From an uncultured Coriobacteriaceae bacterium (GTDB lineage: Bacteria > Actinomycetota > Coriobacteriia > Coriobacteriales > Atopobiaceae), in the NCBI GenBank assembly GCA_902778135.1, contig CACYWP010000001.1, forward strand, positions 124,001-188,000: DNA of 64,000 nucleotides, written 5' to 3'. A program made the position numbers and the translations under genes. Of the stretch, positions 47,176-57,732 are shown in pieces (positions within the stretch are counted from its first letter, which is position 1; every line of letters starts with the position of its first letter). The notes under the pieces are model-generated. The model ran no database searches, had not been told where the DNA came from, and saw nothing but the letters and a program-made list of their open reading frames with translations.

Positions 47176-49061
47176 GGCTGGCACGCGAGGACCGCTTCGA
47201 CGAACTGGAGCCCTTGCTGGGCAAGGTCACCCATCCGGCACGCTACCTCGACCACGAGTGGGGTGCCATGGAGGACCAGCCCGGTCCCTTCCACGTGTGC
47301 ATGATCTACGCGGACACCTACGAGGTCGGGCAGCCCAACCTGGGCATCGCCATCCTCTACAACGAACTCAACCGCGCCGAGGGCATCTCCTGCGAGCGCG
47401 CCTACCTTCCCTGGGTCGACATGTCGGCGCTGATGCGCGAGCGCGGCGTGCCCCTGCTCTCCCTGGAGACCTCGTCGCCGGTCGCCTCCTTCGACATCGT
47501 GGGCTTCACGCTCGCGCACGAGCTGGTCGCGTCCAACGTCATCGAGACCCTCGACCTGGCAGGCATCGCCATACGCGCGGACGAGCGGGACGAGGAGGAC
47601 CCGCTGGTGATTGCCGGTGGCCCCTCTGCCTGGAACTGCGAGCCGCTGGTGCCCATGTTCGATGCCGTCCTGCTGGGCGACGGCGAGCAGGAGATCGTCG
47701 ACGTCGCACGCTGCGTGCGTGACGCGCGCGCCGAGGGCCTCCCGCGCGCCCAGATCCTGCGTCGTCTGTCCAAGGTTGACGGCGTCTACATACCCTCGCT
47801 CTATGACGTCGTCTGCGACGAGTCGTCGACGCGCTGGGGCTATGCGGTACCCCGACCGGGGACCGACGTCCCCGAGGTCGTCTACAAGCGCTGCATCCCC
47901 GACCTCGCCGCGACCGAGCCGGTCGCCCAGCGCATCATCCCCTACATGGGCATCGTCCAGGACCGTTTCGCCTTGGAGGTGCTGCGCGGCTGTGCGCGCG
48001 GCTGCCGCTTCTGTCAGGCGGGCATGACCTATCGTCCGGTGCGCGAGCGCCCTGCCGAACAGGTCATCGATGCCGTGGGGGAAGGCCTTTCGGCGACGGG
48101 CTACGACGAGTGCTCGCTCTCGTCGCTCTCCACGACCGACCACTCGCAGTGCGCCGAGATCCTGACCCAGCTGAACGAGCGCGCCCGCCAGACCGGAGTG
48201 CGCATCTCCATCCCCTCGCAGCGGTTGGACTCGTTCGGCGTCGACATGGCCGCCGCCGTGTCCGGCTCGCGCAAGGGCGGGCTGACGTTCGCCCCCGAGG
48301 CGGGGACCCAGCGCCTGCGTGACGTCATCAACAAGAACGTCACCGACGAGGACCTGGAGCGCGCCGCGCGCAATGCCTTCGAGCAGGGCTGGCGACGCAT
48401 GAAGCTCTATTACATGATGGGTCTGCCCACCGAGACCGACGAGGACATCCTTGCCATCACCGCGGCCGCCCGGCGCGTCCTGGAGATCGGGCGCGAGGTC
48501 TGCGGCCGCCCACGCAAGGGCAAGGGCGGCGTCAGCGTCTCCATCTCGGTCGCGGTCTTCGTCCCCAAGTGCTACACGCCCTTCCAGTGGGCGGGCCAGC
48601 TGCAGCGCGACGAGGTCCGCCGTCGCCAGCAGCTGCTGCTGAACTCGGCGCAGGACCGCGACATCCGCATCTCCTACCATGACTCCGACGTGTCGGTCAT
48701 AGAGGGCGCTCTGTCGAAGATGGGCCGTGCGGGCTTCGATGTCATCTATGGGGCCTGGAGGCGCGGCTGCCGCTTCGACGCGTGGAGCGACCAGTTCCGC
48801 TACGACCTGTGGCTCGAGGCCGGCAGGGCGGCGGGCTACGACCTGGAGGAGGTTGCCGCGGAGGCCTTCCCGCTCGACGCGAGGCTGCCATGGGACCACA
48901 CGTCGCCCGGTGTGGGGAAGGGATTCCTGCAGCGCGAGTGGCGGCGCGCCATGGGTGGCGTGACGACGCCCGACTGCACGATGACCAGCTGCACGGGCTG
49001 CGGGGTGTGCCCTACGCTGGGCGTCTCGAACATGATTGCGGGTGATCGCCATGCCGGGTAG
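47172..49061 (+). CDS. TIGR03960-type B12-binding-like radical SAM protein
   Basis: Radical SAM enzyme of unknown reaction, usually found beside the TIGR03936 protein and often near rplU. The N-terminal half is an alpha/beta cobalamin-binding-like domain (ICMIYAD-type strand, VASFDIVGFTLAHEL, IAGGPSAWNCEP). The SAM cluster is LRGCARGCRFCQAG (CxxxCxxC), followed by SISIPSQRLD-like barrel strands and GLTFAPEAGTQRLRDVINK. The C-terminus carries another Cys set, SCTGCGVCP, suggesting a further metal site. 629 residues. It starts at ATG 47172 overlapping the previous stop codon; upstream in-frame codons lie inside that gene. Confidence 0.88.
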   Translation: MRLAREDRFDELEPLLGKVTHPARYLDHEWGAMEDQPGPFHVCMIYADTYEVGQPNLGIAILYNELNRAEGISCERAYLPWVDMSALMRERGVPLLSLETSSPVASFDIVGFTLAHELVASNVIETLDLAGIAIRADERDEEDPLVIAGGPSAWNCEPLVPMFDAVLLGDGEQEIVDVARCVRDARAEGLPRAQILRRLSKVDGVYIPSLYDVVCDESSTRWGYAVPRPGTDVPEVVYKRCIPDLAATEPVAQRIIPYMGIVQDRFALEVLRGCARGCRFCQAGMTYRPVRERPAEQVIDAVGEGLSATGYDECSLSSLSTTDHSQCAEILTQLNERARQTGVRISIPSQRLDSFGVDMAAAVSGSRKGGLTFAPEAGTQRLRDVINKNVTDEDLERAARNAFEQGWRRMKLYYMMGLPTETDEDILAITAAARRVLEIGREVCGRPRKGKGGVSVSISVAVFVPKCYTPFQWAGQLQRDEVRRRQQLLLNSAQDRDIRISYHDSDVSVIEGALSKMGRAGFDVIYGAWRRGCRFDAWSDQFRYDLWLEAGRAAGYDLEEVAAEAFPLDARLPWDHTSPGVGKGFLQREWRRAMGGVTTPDCTMTSCTGCGVCPTLGVSNMIAGDRHAG

Positions 49062-49812
49062 GCCCCCGATCGGAAAGCCCGACCTCAACCGGCTGCGCGT
49101 GAGCTTTGGCAAGGACGGGCGGCTGGCCTATCTGGGCCACATCGAGATCATCAACACGATCATGCGCTCGGTGCGCCGGGCCGGCCTGCACTTCTCGGTG
49201 GGCAACGGGTTCGCGCGGCGCATGCGCATACAGTTCTCCCAGGCGCTGCCGGTGGGTGCCGCCTCGACCTGCGAGTGCTACGACCTCTACCTCACCGAGC
49301 GCGTCGATGCGGACGAGGCACTGGCGGCGCTGGCGGACTCCTCGCCGACGGCCCTGGCCCCGACGCGCGCGGCCTACGTCGGCAGCCGCCTGCCGGCACT
49401 GGAGGCCTGGCTGACGCGGTCGCTGTGGCAGGTGCGCATCCTGGGGTCCGGCGCGGGCTTCGATGCGGCGTCGCTCGATGCCTCCCTGCACGAGCTGCAA
49501 GAGGTCGGCTCCATCGACTTCATGAGGGGGGACACGCCGCGCACGATCGGCCTGGCGGACACGCTGGTCGGGTGGCAGGCGAGGGACGTGGATGGCGGCA
49601 GGCCGGGTGCCATCGACCTCACGCTGATGACGCGCTCCTCCAACCTGGGGGCCCTGCGCCCGGCGGTGCTGCTCGACGCGGCGTTTGCCAGGCCATGCAT
49701 GGGCGGCGCTCGGCCCGACTCGATGAGGGTGCTGCGTGCCGGCCAGTGGCACGAGGACGAATCTGGTCGTCTTGTGGAGCCGTTCGACCAGAACCTCCTG
49801 CAGCGGGCGTGA
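49051..49812 (+). CDS. TIGR03936/DUF2344 radical SAM-associated protein
   Basis: Partner protein of the preceding radical SAM enzyme, separate here but fused to it in some bacteria; function unknown. The family N-terminus LRVSFGKDGRLAYLGHIEIINTIMRSVRRAGLHFSVGNGF, then IQFSQALPVGAAS and YDLYL, matches DUF2344. 253 residues. I chose the ATG at 49051, overlapping the radical SAM gene by 11 bp; an in-frame TTG at 49036 is possible. A promoter for rplU starts 48 bp after the stop codon. Confidence 0.85.
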   Translation: MPGRPPIGKPDLNRLRVSFGKDGRLAYLGHIEIINTIMRSVRRAGLHFSVGNGFARRMRIQFSQALPVGAASTCECYDLYLTERVDADEALAALADSSPTALAPTRAAYVGSRLPALEAWLTRSLWQVRILGSGAGFDAASLDASLHELQEVGSIDFMRGDTPRTIGLADTLVGWQARDVDGGRPGAIDLTLMTRSSNLGALRPAVLLDAAFARPCMGGARPDSMRVLRAGQWHEDESGRLVEPFDQNLLQRA

Positions 49813-49859
49813 CGGTATCCTCAACAAGGCGCTTTTTGGCTCTGACGTGGGATTTGCCA

Positions 49860-49888
49860 TTGACCGGAGGCAAAGACGCTAGTAAGAT
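49860..49888 (+). promoter_or_regulatory. Promoter of rplU-rpmA
   Basis: TTGACC (49860-49865), a 17-bp spacer and TAAGAT (49883-49888). Transcription would begin near 49895, leaving a leader of about 35 bases. Confidence 0.65.
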
Positions 49889-49929
49889 TATTGACTGTTG
49901 CACTAACATCAGCAATGAAGGGTTTGGAC

Positions 49930-50238
49930 ATGTACGCAATCGTTTCTACTGGTGGCAAGCAGTATAAGGTTGCCAAGGGCGACGTCATCGACGTCGAGAA
50001 GCTCGACGCGCAGCCTGGCGACAAGGTCGAGCTGGACGTTCTCATGCTGAACGACGGCGAGAACACGGTCGTTGACGCTGCCACCCTCGCGGAGAAGAAG
50101 GTCACCGCAGAGGTCATCGAGCAGTTCAAGGGTCAGAAGCAGCTCGTCTTCAAGTTCAAGAAGCGCAAGCGCTATCACCGCACCAAGGGCCATCGCCAGA
50201 ACCTGACCAAGCTCCAGGTCGTCGAGATTCCCGCGTAG
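49930..50238 (+). CDS. rplU: 50S ribosomal protein L21
   Basis: Binds 23S rRNA domain I. The N-terminal MYAIVSTGGKQYKVAKGD and the basic C-terminal KFKKRKRYHRTKGHRQ are diagnostic. 102 residues. The ATG at 49930 has GAAGGG upstream and gives the family N-terminus; an earlier in-frame start at 49891 would add 13 unrelated residues and would precede the predicted transcription start. Confidence 0.96.
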   Translation: MYAIVSTGGKQYKVAKGDVIDVEKLDAQPGDKVELDVLMLNDGENTVVDAATLAEKKVTAEVIEQFKGQKQLVFKFKKRKRYHRTKGHRQNLTKLQVVEIPA

Positions 50239-50281
50239 CGCACCACTTCGGACCATCACCAAGAGATAGGCAGGTACAGAG

Positions 50282-50536
50282 ATGGCTCACAAGAAAGGCC
50301 TCGGCTCCTCGCGCAATGGCCGCGACTCCCACTCCCAGCGTCTCGGCGTCAAGATCTATGGCGGCCAGCAGATCAAGACCGGCCAGATCATCGTTCGCCA
50401 GCGCGGCACGCACATCACCCCGGGCGAGAACGTCGGTCGCGGCAAGGACGACACCCTGTTCGCCCTCGCTGACGGCGTGGTCGAGTTCAAGAAGGGCAAG
50501 AAGCACTACGTGCATGTCCGCACCCAGGAGGCGTAA
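50282..50536 (+). CDS. rpmA: 50S ribosomal protein L27
   Basis: Sits near the peptidyl-transferase centre. The sequence [23 protein letters not shown] is the classic N-terminus, without the cleavable leader found in Firmicutes. 84 residues. 43 bp after rplU, and followed by a terminator. Confidence 0.96.
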   Translation: MAHKKGLGSSRNGRDSHSQRLGVKIYGGQQIKTGQIIVRQRGTHITPGENVGRGKDDTLFALADGVVEFKKGKKHYVHVRTQEA

Positions 50537-50558
50537 CGCCCTGTCGACATACGCGTGA

Positions 50559-52042
<1,484 letters not shown>

Positions 52043-52043
<1 letters not shown>

Positions 52044-53167
52044 TGGCCGACCTATCCAGGCAGACCGACATCGTGGTCGTCAAGATCGGCTCGTCCACGC
52101 TGGTGGACGAGGCGGGGGCGGTCGACCGTGCCTTCATCTCCGACCTCTGCGACCAGGTGGTCGCCCTCATGCGTCGGGGCAAGCGGGTGGTCATCGTCTC
52201 CTCAGGCGCAGCCGCCGCCGGCATGGAGCGCCTGGGCTTCGCGAGCCGCCCGACCGACATGCCCAGCCTGCAGGCATGCGCGGCCTGTGGCCAGGCTGCC
52301 CTGACCGAGGTGTATGCGGGCGTCCTGGCCCGCCAGGGCATAGCCTGCGGGCAGGTCCTGCTGACCCGGCGCGACGTCATCGACCGCGAGGGCTACCTCA
52401 ACGCGAGAAACACCCTGGAGCGTCTGCTTGAGCTGGGCGTCGTGCCGGTCGTCAACGAGAACGACACGGTGTCGGTCGCCGAGTTCGCCTTCGGCGACAA
52501 CGACATGCTGGGCGCCATCGTCTCGACGCTGATCGGTGCCGACCTGTACGTCATCATGTCCGACATCGATGGCCTGTACACCGCAAACCCCTCCACCAAC
52601 CCCGATGCGCGATTCATAGCGCATCTGGACCGCATTGGGCCCGACGTGCTGGAGATGGCGGGTGGAGCGGGCTCTGCGGTGGGGACCGGGGGCATGCTCA
52701 CGAAGCTGCGCGCCGCCCGCGCCCTGCTGGCCGCAGGCATCCCCACCGTCATCTGCAAGGGCAGGCGTCCCGGCGTGCTGGACGAGGTCGTCTGGGGCGA
52801 GGGCGTGGGCACCCGCTTCGACCCGCCGCTGGGGCAGTCGCACGAGAGCCCCCGCAAGTTCTGGATCGGCTTGGCCGAGGTGCCGCGTGGCACCCTGACG
52901 CTGGACGAGGGGGCGTGCGCGGCCGTCATCAAGCGCGGCGCCTCCGTGCTGCCGGTGGGCGTCGTCGCGACCGAGGGGACCTATGACGCAGGTGACGTCG
53001 TCAACGTCGTGACACCCGACGGGGCACTCATCGGCAGGGGCACGGTGCGCTACTCGTCGGACGAGATGGTGCGCGTCAGGGGCCTGAAGCTCGACGTCAT
53101 CGCGCGGTTCATGCCGGAGAAGGACGGCCAGCCGGCCATCCATCGCGACGAGCTGCTGGTGTTCTAG
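52043..53167 (+). CDS. proB: Glutamate 5-kinase
   Basis: Phosphorylates glutamate at the start of proline synthesis. Amino-acid kinase domain with VVKIGSSTLVDE, VSSGAAAAGMERLG, NENDTV and GTGGMLTKLRAA. A C-terminal PUA domain (about residues 280-360) matches the longer form. 374 residues. The ATG overlaps the obgE stop by one base (TGATG). proA, the usual partner, is not in the window. Confidence 0.95.
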
Positions 53168-53200
53168 CCCATGGCGGCCGACGGCGAAAGGGGACGCACC

Positions 53201-53935
53201 ATGACCGCACGGGACGACGGAATGCGAGGCCCGGTCGGGATGCGCGGGCAGGCAGACCTGCCCCCTCTGGGACAGGACCCGACCCGTGCCTACCGGCTGG
53301 GCATCATGGGAGGAACCTTCGACCCCATCCACCACGGGCACCTGGTCGCCGCCGAGCAGGCCTTCGACGACCTCGGGCTGGACGTGGTCGTCTTCATGCC
53401 CGCGGGCAGCCCGGCCTTCAAGCAGGACAAGCGCGTGACGGCGGGGGAGGACCGCTATGCGATGACCTTGCTGGCGACCTCGGACAACCCCCATTTCCTG
53501 GCCAGCCGCTTCGAGGTAGACCGTGCGGGCGTCACCTATACGGCGGAGACCCTGCGGCTGCTGCGCGACATCTATCCCGAGAACGTGTCCTTCTACTTCA
53601 TCACGGGCGCCGACGCCATCGCGGAGGTGGTCACGTGGCGTGACGCGGCGACCATCGCCCAGCTTGCGCACCTGGTCGGCGCGACGCGTCCGGGATACGA
53701 CCTGAGCGTCGCCCGCCATGCCATCGCCCAGTCCCCACTCGACTTCGATGTCACCTACCTCGAGGTGCCCGCGCTGGCCATATCCTCGAGCGACCTGCGG
53801 GCGAGGGTGGATGCCGGGCAGAGCCTGCGCTACCTCACGCCCGACCCGGTGACGGGCTACATCCACAAGCACAGGCTCTATGGAGCGCGTGCCAACCGTT
53901 ACGGCAGGGAGGGGGTGTCGGAGGATGCCCTATGA
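53201..53935 (+). CDS. nadD: Nicotinate-nucleotide adenylyltransferase
   Basis: Adenylates nicotinate mononucleotide in NAD synthesis. The nucleotidyltransferase signature GIMGGTFDPIHHGHL and the C-terminal ISSSDLRARV (the ISST.IR motif of the family) are present. I chose the ATG at 53201, eight bases after AAAGGGGA, giving 244 residues with a roughly 30-residue N-terminal extension before the catalytic core; an ATG at 53171 is possible. The end overlaps yqeK by 11 bp. Confidence 0.93.
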   Translation: MTARDDGMRGPVGMRGQADLPPLGQDPTRAYRLGIMGGTFDPIHHGHLVAAEQAFDDLGLDVVVFMPAGSPAFKQDKRVTAGEDRYAMTLLATSDNPHFLASRFEVDRAGVTYTAETLRLLRDIYPENVSFYFITGADAIAEVVTWRDAATIAQLAHLVGATRPGYDLSVARHAIAQSPLDFDVTYLEVPALAISSSDLRARVDAGQSLRYLTPDPVTGYIHKHRLYGARANRYGREGVSEDAL

Positions 53936-54584
53936 CAAGAGGGGTATCTGGTCCATCGAGGTGGCAGACCCGGGCTATGGCGCGGGCGATTGCGAGCTGG
54001 TGAGGAGCCTCGAGGCTGACCTGCGCGACCACATGGAGCAGGCCAAGCCCAAGCGCTACCAGCACTCGCTATCGGTTGCCCATGTCGCAGAGCAGATGGC
54101 GCTGGCCTATGGGGTCGACCCGCTGCTGGCGCGTGTCGCGGGCATCCTGCACGACTGGGACAAGGTGCTGGATGCGGACGGTCAGATCGCCCTTGCCGGG
54201 CGTCTGGGCATCGACCTGGGGGTGGAGCCCGTCCTCGTGCAGCCACTGCTGCATGGCATGACGGCCGCACGCCATCTGCCACAGCGCTATCCCGACCTTC
54301 CCGCCGACGTCTGGCAGGCGATAGAGCGTCACACGATCGGCCATGCCGACATGTCCGCGTTGGACATGGTCGTCTTCGTCGCCGATGGCATCGAGCCCCT
54401 GCGCCGCGACGTCAGCGCGATTCACGAGGTGCGCGAGCTGGTCGACGCGCGTGCCCCCCTCGAGGACGTGTATTGGACCTCCTTCTACCACGGGGTCTCG
54501 TACGTCATCGACACCGAACGCTACCTTTATCCCGGGACGCTCAACATCTACAATGAGCTTGCCCTGCGCCGCAGGGCTCGCTGA
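53925..54584 (+). CDS. yqeK: HD-domain diadenosine tetraphosphatase, YqeK type
   Basis: Predicted to cleave Ap4A symmetrically to two ADP. HD motifs are RYQHSLSVAHVA (first His), GILHDWDK (His-Asp), HGMTAARHL and RHTIGHADMSALDMVVFVADGIEP, in the standard order. 219 residues, slightly longer than usual because of a 40-residue N-terminus. ATG at 53925 has GGGAGGGG. It lies between nadD and rsfS, the order seen in many Gram-positive genomes. Confidence 0.9.
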   Translation: MPYDKRGIWSIEVADPGYGAGDCELVRSLEADLRDHMEQAKPKRYQHSLSVAHVAEQMALAYGVDPLLARVAGILHDWDKVLDADGQIALAGRLGIDLGVEPVLVQPLLHGMTAARHLPQRYPDLPADVWQAIERHTIGHADMSALDMVVFVADGIEPLRRDVSAIHEVRELVDARAPLEDVYWTSFYHGVSYVIDTERYLYPGTLNIYNELALRRRAR

Positions 54585-54604
54585 CGAAAGGAGCAAGGAA
54601 CTAC

Positions 54605-55024
54605 ATGGCAGTCACACCACTCGAGCTGGCCAAGGTCGCGGCAACCGCCGCTGACGACAAGAAGGCGACCGACATCCTCGTGCTGGATCTCACGGACAAG
54701 TCCGACGCATGCGACTACTTCGTGATCTGCACCGTCTCCAACAACCCCATGATGGACGCGGTGGTCGAGGAGGTACAGGAGAGGGTTCGTCTCAACTGCC
54801 ATGAGAAGCCCCTGTCCGTCGAGGGTCGCGCCGGCGCAACTTGGATCCTGGTCGACTACGGAGCCGTGGTGCTGCACGTCTTCCGCGAGGAGGCGCGCGA
54901 CTTCTATCGCCTGGAGCGACTGTGGGGCGATGCCCCGCACGTCCGGCTCGACCTGGAGGGCGCGACGCCCGAGGACGAGTGGCTGACCGAGGGCGAGCAG
55001 TTCGAGGACATGCCCGAGGCATAG
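54605..55024 (+). CDS. rsfS: Ribosomal silencing factor
   Basis: Binds ribosomal protein L14 and blocks subunit joining under nutrient limitation. The Iojap-fold signature appears as TDILVLDLTDKSDACDYFVICTVSN and GATWILVDYGAVVLHVFREEARDFYRLERLWGDA. 139 residues with a short acidic tail. GAAAGGAG precedes the ATG at 54605. Last gene of the obgE-proB-nadD-yqeK-rsfS run. Confidence 0.95.
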   Translation: MAVTPLELAKVAATAADDKKATDILVLDLTDKSDACDYFVICTVSNNPMMDAVVEEVQERVRLNCHEKPLSVEGRAGATWILVDYGAVVLHVFREEARDFYRLERLWGDAPHVRLDLEGATPEDEWLTEGEQFEDMPEA

Positions 55025-55074
55025 GTGCCGTGGCCCTGCGTCACGGGGAGGCCGGCATCGGATCCGAGGTCGTA

Positions 55075-55102
55075 CGACCCCCTGTCGACAGGCAGGGGGT
55101 CG
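55075..55102. terminator. Hairpin between convergent rsfS and dinB
   Basis: Perfect 10-bp arms CGACCCCCTG (55075-55084) and CAGGGGGTCG (55093-55102) with an 8-base loop. No T run on either side, but its placement 50 bp after rsfS and 28 bp past the dinB stop suits a bidirectional terminator. Confidence 0.5.
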
Positions 55103-55129
55103 CGTCATGCGACGCGGTCCCGCCTGAGG

Positions 55130-56410
55130 TCAGTCCCGACCGTCCATGGGCAGGGTATGGGACGTGTCGTCACGGAAGCGCAGGTCGCGACCATAGGAGA
55201 GGGCATCGGAGCCAAAGCGCCTGCGGATGTCGTCCGTGGCCACGGACAGCGCCCTCAGGTCGCGCGCGTGGGAGGACGGGGTGGCTCCCGCACCGTCCGG
55301 CGTGGCGTCGTCGCCGGCAAACAGGTCCATCTGGCGTGGGCGCGCGCCGTCGAACCCGCTGACGCCGACGCCGACCAGGCGCACCCCGGTTCCCTCCACC
55401 CAGAGCCCGTCCAGCAGCTCGCGCGCGACGGCGCCAAACACGTGCTCGTCGTCGGTCGGTTCGTCCAGCTGCCGCTGGGCCGTGTGGGTGTGGTAGATGT
55501 CGAACTTCAGCTTGAGCGTCACTTGGGTCCCAGCCAGCCCCTTCTTGCGCAGGCGGCTGCCGGCCAGTGCGCTGACGTGGCCGATCGCCGCCTCAAGCTC
55601 CTCGCGGGTGGTCAGGTCGTGGGCGAAGGTGCGCTCGTTCGAGACGGACTTGACCTCCTCGGGCTCGTCAGACGCGCGTACGACCGACTCCTCGCGGCCG
55701 GCCGCGCGCAGGACCATGCGAGGCCCATGCACGCCGAAGGCCCTCCTCATGCGCTCGGGGTCTTGGGCGGCCAGCTGTCCCAGGGTCCGGATTCCCATCT
55801 CCGACAACCGGCTCTCGCTGGCCGCACCGATGCCGCTCAGGGCACGTACGGGCAGGGGGGCGAGGAAGGCGCCCTCGGTTCCCGGCAGGACCACGGTCAG
55901 GCCTCGCGGCTTCTGACGCTCCGAGGCGATCTTCGCCACCGTCTTGTTGACACCCAGTCCGATGGAGCAGGTGATGCCCAGCCGGGACACGCGGTCCTGT
56001 ATGCGACGGCAGATGTCGATGGGGCTCTCCCGGGAGAAGCGGCCCGGCGTCACGTCGAAGAAGGCCTCGTCGATGGAGACCTGCTCGACCAGGGGCGTCT
56101 CGTCCCCGAGGATGGCCATCACCTGGTCGGACAGCTCGCGGTAGCGGGCATGGTGCCCATGGGTCCAGATCGCCTGGGGGCACAGGCGCTTGGCCTGGAA
56201 CGAGGGCATTGCCGAGTGGACGCCGTACCTGCGCGCCTCGTAGGAGGCCGTCGAGACGACGCCGCGTCGCTCGGCGGAGCCACCGACGATGACCGGCTTG
56301 CCGCGCCATTCGGGATGGTCCAGCTGCTCGACCGACGCGAAGAACGCGTCGAGGTCCATCAGCCCGACCGCCCGGCCCTGCCAGGGGATGTCTGTCGCGA
56401 AATCTGCCAT
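55130..56410 (-). CDS. dinB: Y-family DNA polymerase IV
   Basis: Error-prone translesion polymerase. Catalytic acidic residues occur in LMDLDAFFASVEQ and VSIDEAFFDVT. CSIGLGVNKTVAKIASERQKPRG is the palm/finger signature. The thumb's helix-hairpin-helix has LSGIGAASESRLSEMGI, and a little-finger domain follows. Near the C-terminus RQMDLFAGD resembles a beta-clamp-binding motif (QxxLF). 426 residues. The ATG at 56410 has no ribosome site; a TATACT element ends six bases before it, suggesting a leaderless transcript. Confidence 0.94.
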   Translation of the reverse strand: MADFATDIPWQGRAVGLMDLDAFFASVEQLDHPEWRGKPVIVGGSAERRGVVSTASYEARRYGVHSAMPSFQAKRLCPQAIWTHGHHARYRELSDQVMAILGDETPLVEQVSIDEAFFDVTPGRFSRESPIDICRRIQDRVSRLGITCSIGLGVNKTVAKIASERQKPRGLTVVLPGTEGAFLAPLPVRALSGIGAASESRLSEMGIRTLGQLAAQDPERMRRAFGVHGPRMVLRAAGREESVVRASDEPEEVKSVSNERTFAHDLTTREELEAAIGHVSALAGSRLRKKGLAGTQVTLKLKFDIYHTHTAQRQLDEPTDDEHVFGAVARELLDGLWVEGTGVRLVGVGVSGFDGARPRQMDLFAGDDATPDGAGATPSSHARDLRALSVATDDIRRRFGSDALSYGRDLRFRDDTSHTLPMDGRD

Positions 56411-56416
56411 AGGGTC

Positions 56417-56422
56417 AGTATA
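56417..56422 (-). promoter_or_regulatory. Candidate -10 element for leaderless dinB mRNA
   Basis: TATACT on the minus strand, separated from the ATG by GACCCT only. Transcription would start at or next to the A of the start codon. The -35 (TTGGGA or ACATTG) is poor. Confidence 0.45.
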
Positions 56423-56472
56423 GCCCGCCCCGCTCCTCCCAATGTCCGCCCGCGGGGTGGGGACGTGGCCCG

Positions 56473-57711
56473 CTAGAAGGCGACCGTGAAGGTCGTCCCC
56501 TCCTCCTCGGTGCTGCTCACCGAGATCTTGCCGCCGTGGGCGTCCACGATGCCCTTGGCGATGGCCAGGCCGAGACCGAAGCCCCCCTCCGCCTCGCGGC
56601 TGCGCGCCTCGTCCGTGCGATAGAAGCGCTCGAAGACGTGGGGGAGGTCCTCGGCGTCGATGGGGCTGCCCATGTTGTGGACCGCCAGGATCGGATGCCC
56701 GGACGACCCGGACAGGCGCACCGTCACCGTGCTGCCCCGGGCCGCGTACTTGCAGGCGTTGTCGACGAGGATGCGCACGACCCGCTCGATCCACTCCGGG
56801 TCCCCGGAGACGTGCAGGTCCGGGGCAATGTCGTCCTCGACGAGGCAGCCTCGCTCGAAGGCGATGGCGTCGAACTCCAGCGTGGCCGCCTCGACCATCT
56901 CGGAGAGGTCGATGTCCTCGTGGCGCATCGCGCCGGCCGAGACGCCCGCGGCGGACTCGTCGGCCCGAGCCAGCTGAAGCAGGTCGCCCACCAGCGCCTT
57001 CATGTGGCTCGCCTCGTCGGCGGTGCTGCGCACCCAGCGCATGGCATCCTCGCCGATGGTCTCGTCCCGCTCGAGGATCTGGGTGTTGGCGAGGATGACG
57101 GCAAGGGGGGTCTTCAGCTCGTGCGAGGCGTCCGCGACGAAGCGTCGCTGCTGCTCCCAGGCGCGCTCCACCGGGCGCAGCGCCCAGTCGGAGAGCCACC
57201 AGGTGATGGCGTAGAGCACGGCCAGCGCGATGACGACGATCTGGAGGTCCTTGATTGCCTGCTCGCGCAGGATCGTGTCCGACGACGAGGTGTCGATCAG
57301 CGCTATGCGGATCTCGTCGTCCTCGGTGTAGATGCTGGTCCAGGCGATGTGGGTTTCACGGTCGAGTCCGCTCTGCTCCCCGCCGCTGACGACGCGGTCG
57401 ATGACGCTTTCGAGGACGCTCGTGTTGATGATGACCGGGGCGTCGCTGACCTCGACGATGATGCCCTCGGGGTCGACCTCCACGAGCAGGCCCAGCATGC
57501 CTCCCATGCGGCTGCCGTCGGGCTGCCGCATCATGCCCATCATGGGACGGTCGTCCATGCTCCCGTAGACGCTGCGGTTCAGGGAGTCCTCGATCATCTG
57601 CATCTGGGTCTGGTAGGTTGCCAGGTAGGTGGAGCCGAGCACCGCCACGAGGACGGTGCCGACGAGTGCCATGACGATGGCTATGAACTTGTGACGCAGT
57701 CGCTTCAGCAT
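56473..57711 (-). CDS. Two-component sensor histidine kinase
   Basis: Membrane sensor kinase. Two membrane helices (about residues 10-32 and 155-178) enclose an outside sensor loop of about 120 residues. The HisKA motif FVADASHELKTPLAV carries the phosphorylated His, and the HATPase domain has LVDNACKYA and EGGFGLGLAIAKGIVDAHGG. There is no clear HAMP domain. The sensor contains a Met/Gly-rich run (RPMMGMMRQPDGSRMGGM), so metal binding is conceivable but unproven. 412 residues, 21 bp after its response regulator gene. GGGGAG precedes the ATG. Confidence 0.92.
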   Translation of the reverse strand: MLKRLRHKFIAIVMALVGTVLVAVLGSTYLATYQTQMQMIEDSLNRSVYGSMDDRPMMGMMRQPDGSRMGGMLGLLVEVDPEGIIVEVSDAPVIINTSVLESVIDRVVSGGEQSGLDRETHIAWTSIYTEDDEIRIALIDTSSSDTILREQAIKDLQIVVIALAVLYAITWWLSDWALRPVERAWEQQRRFVADASHELKTPLAVILANTQILERDETIGEDAMRWVRSTADEASHMKALVGDLLQLARADESAAGVSAGAMRHEDIDLSEMVEAATLEFDAIAFERGCLVEDDIAPDLHVSGDPEWIERVVRILVDNACKYAARGSTVTVRLSGSSGHPILAVHNMGSPIDAEDLPHVFERFYRTDEARSREAEGGFGLGLAIAKGIVDAHGGKISVSSTEEEGTTFTVAF

Positions 57712-57732
57712 GGGGGCTCCCCGACGGGCGCG

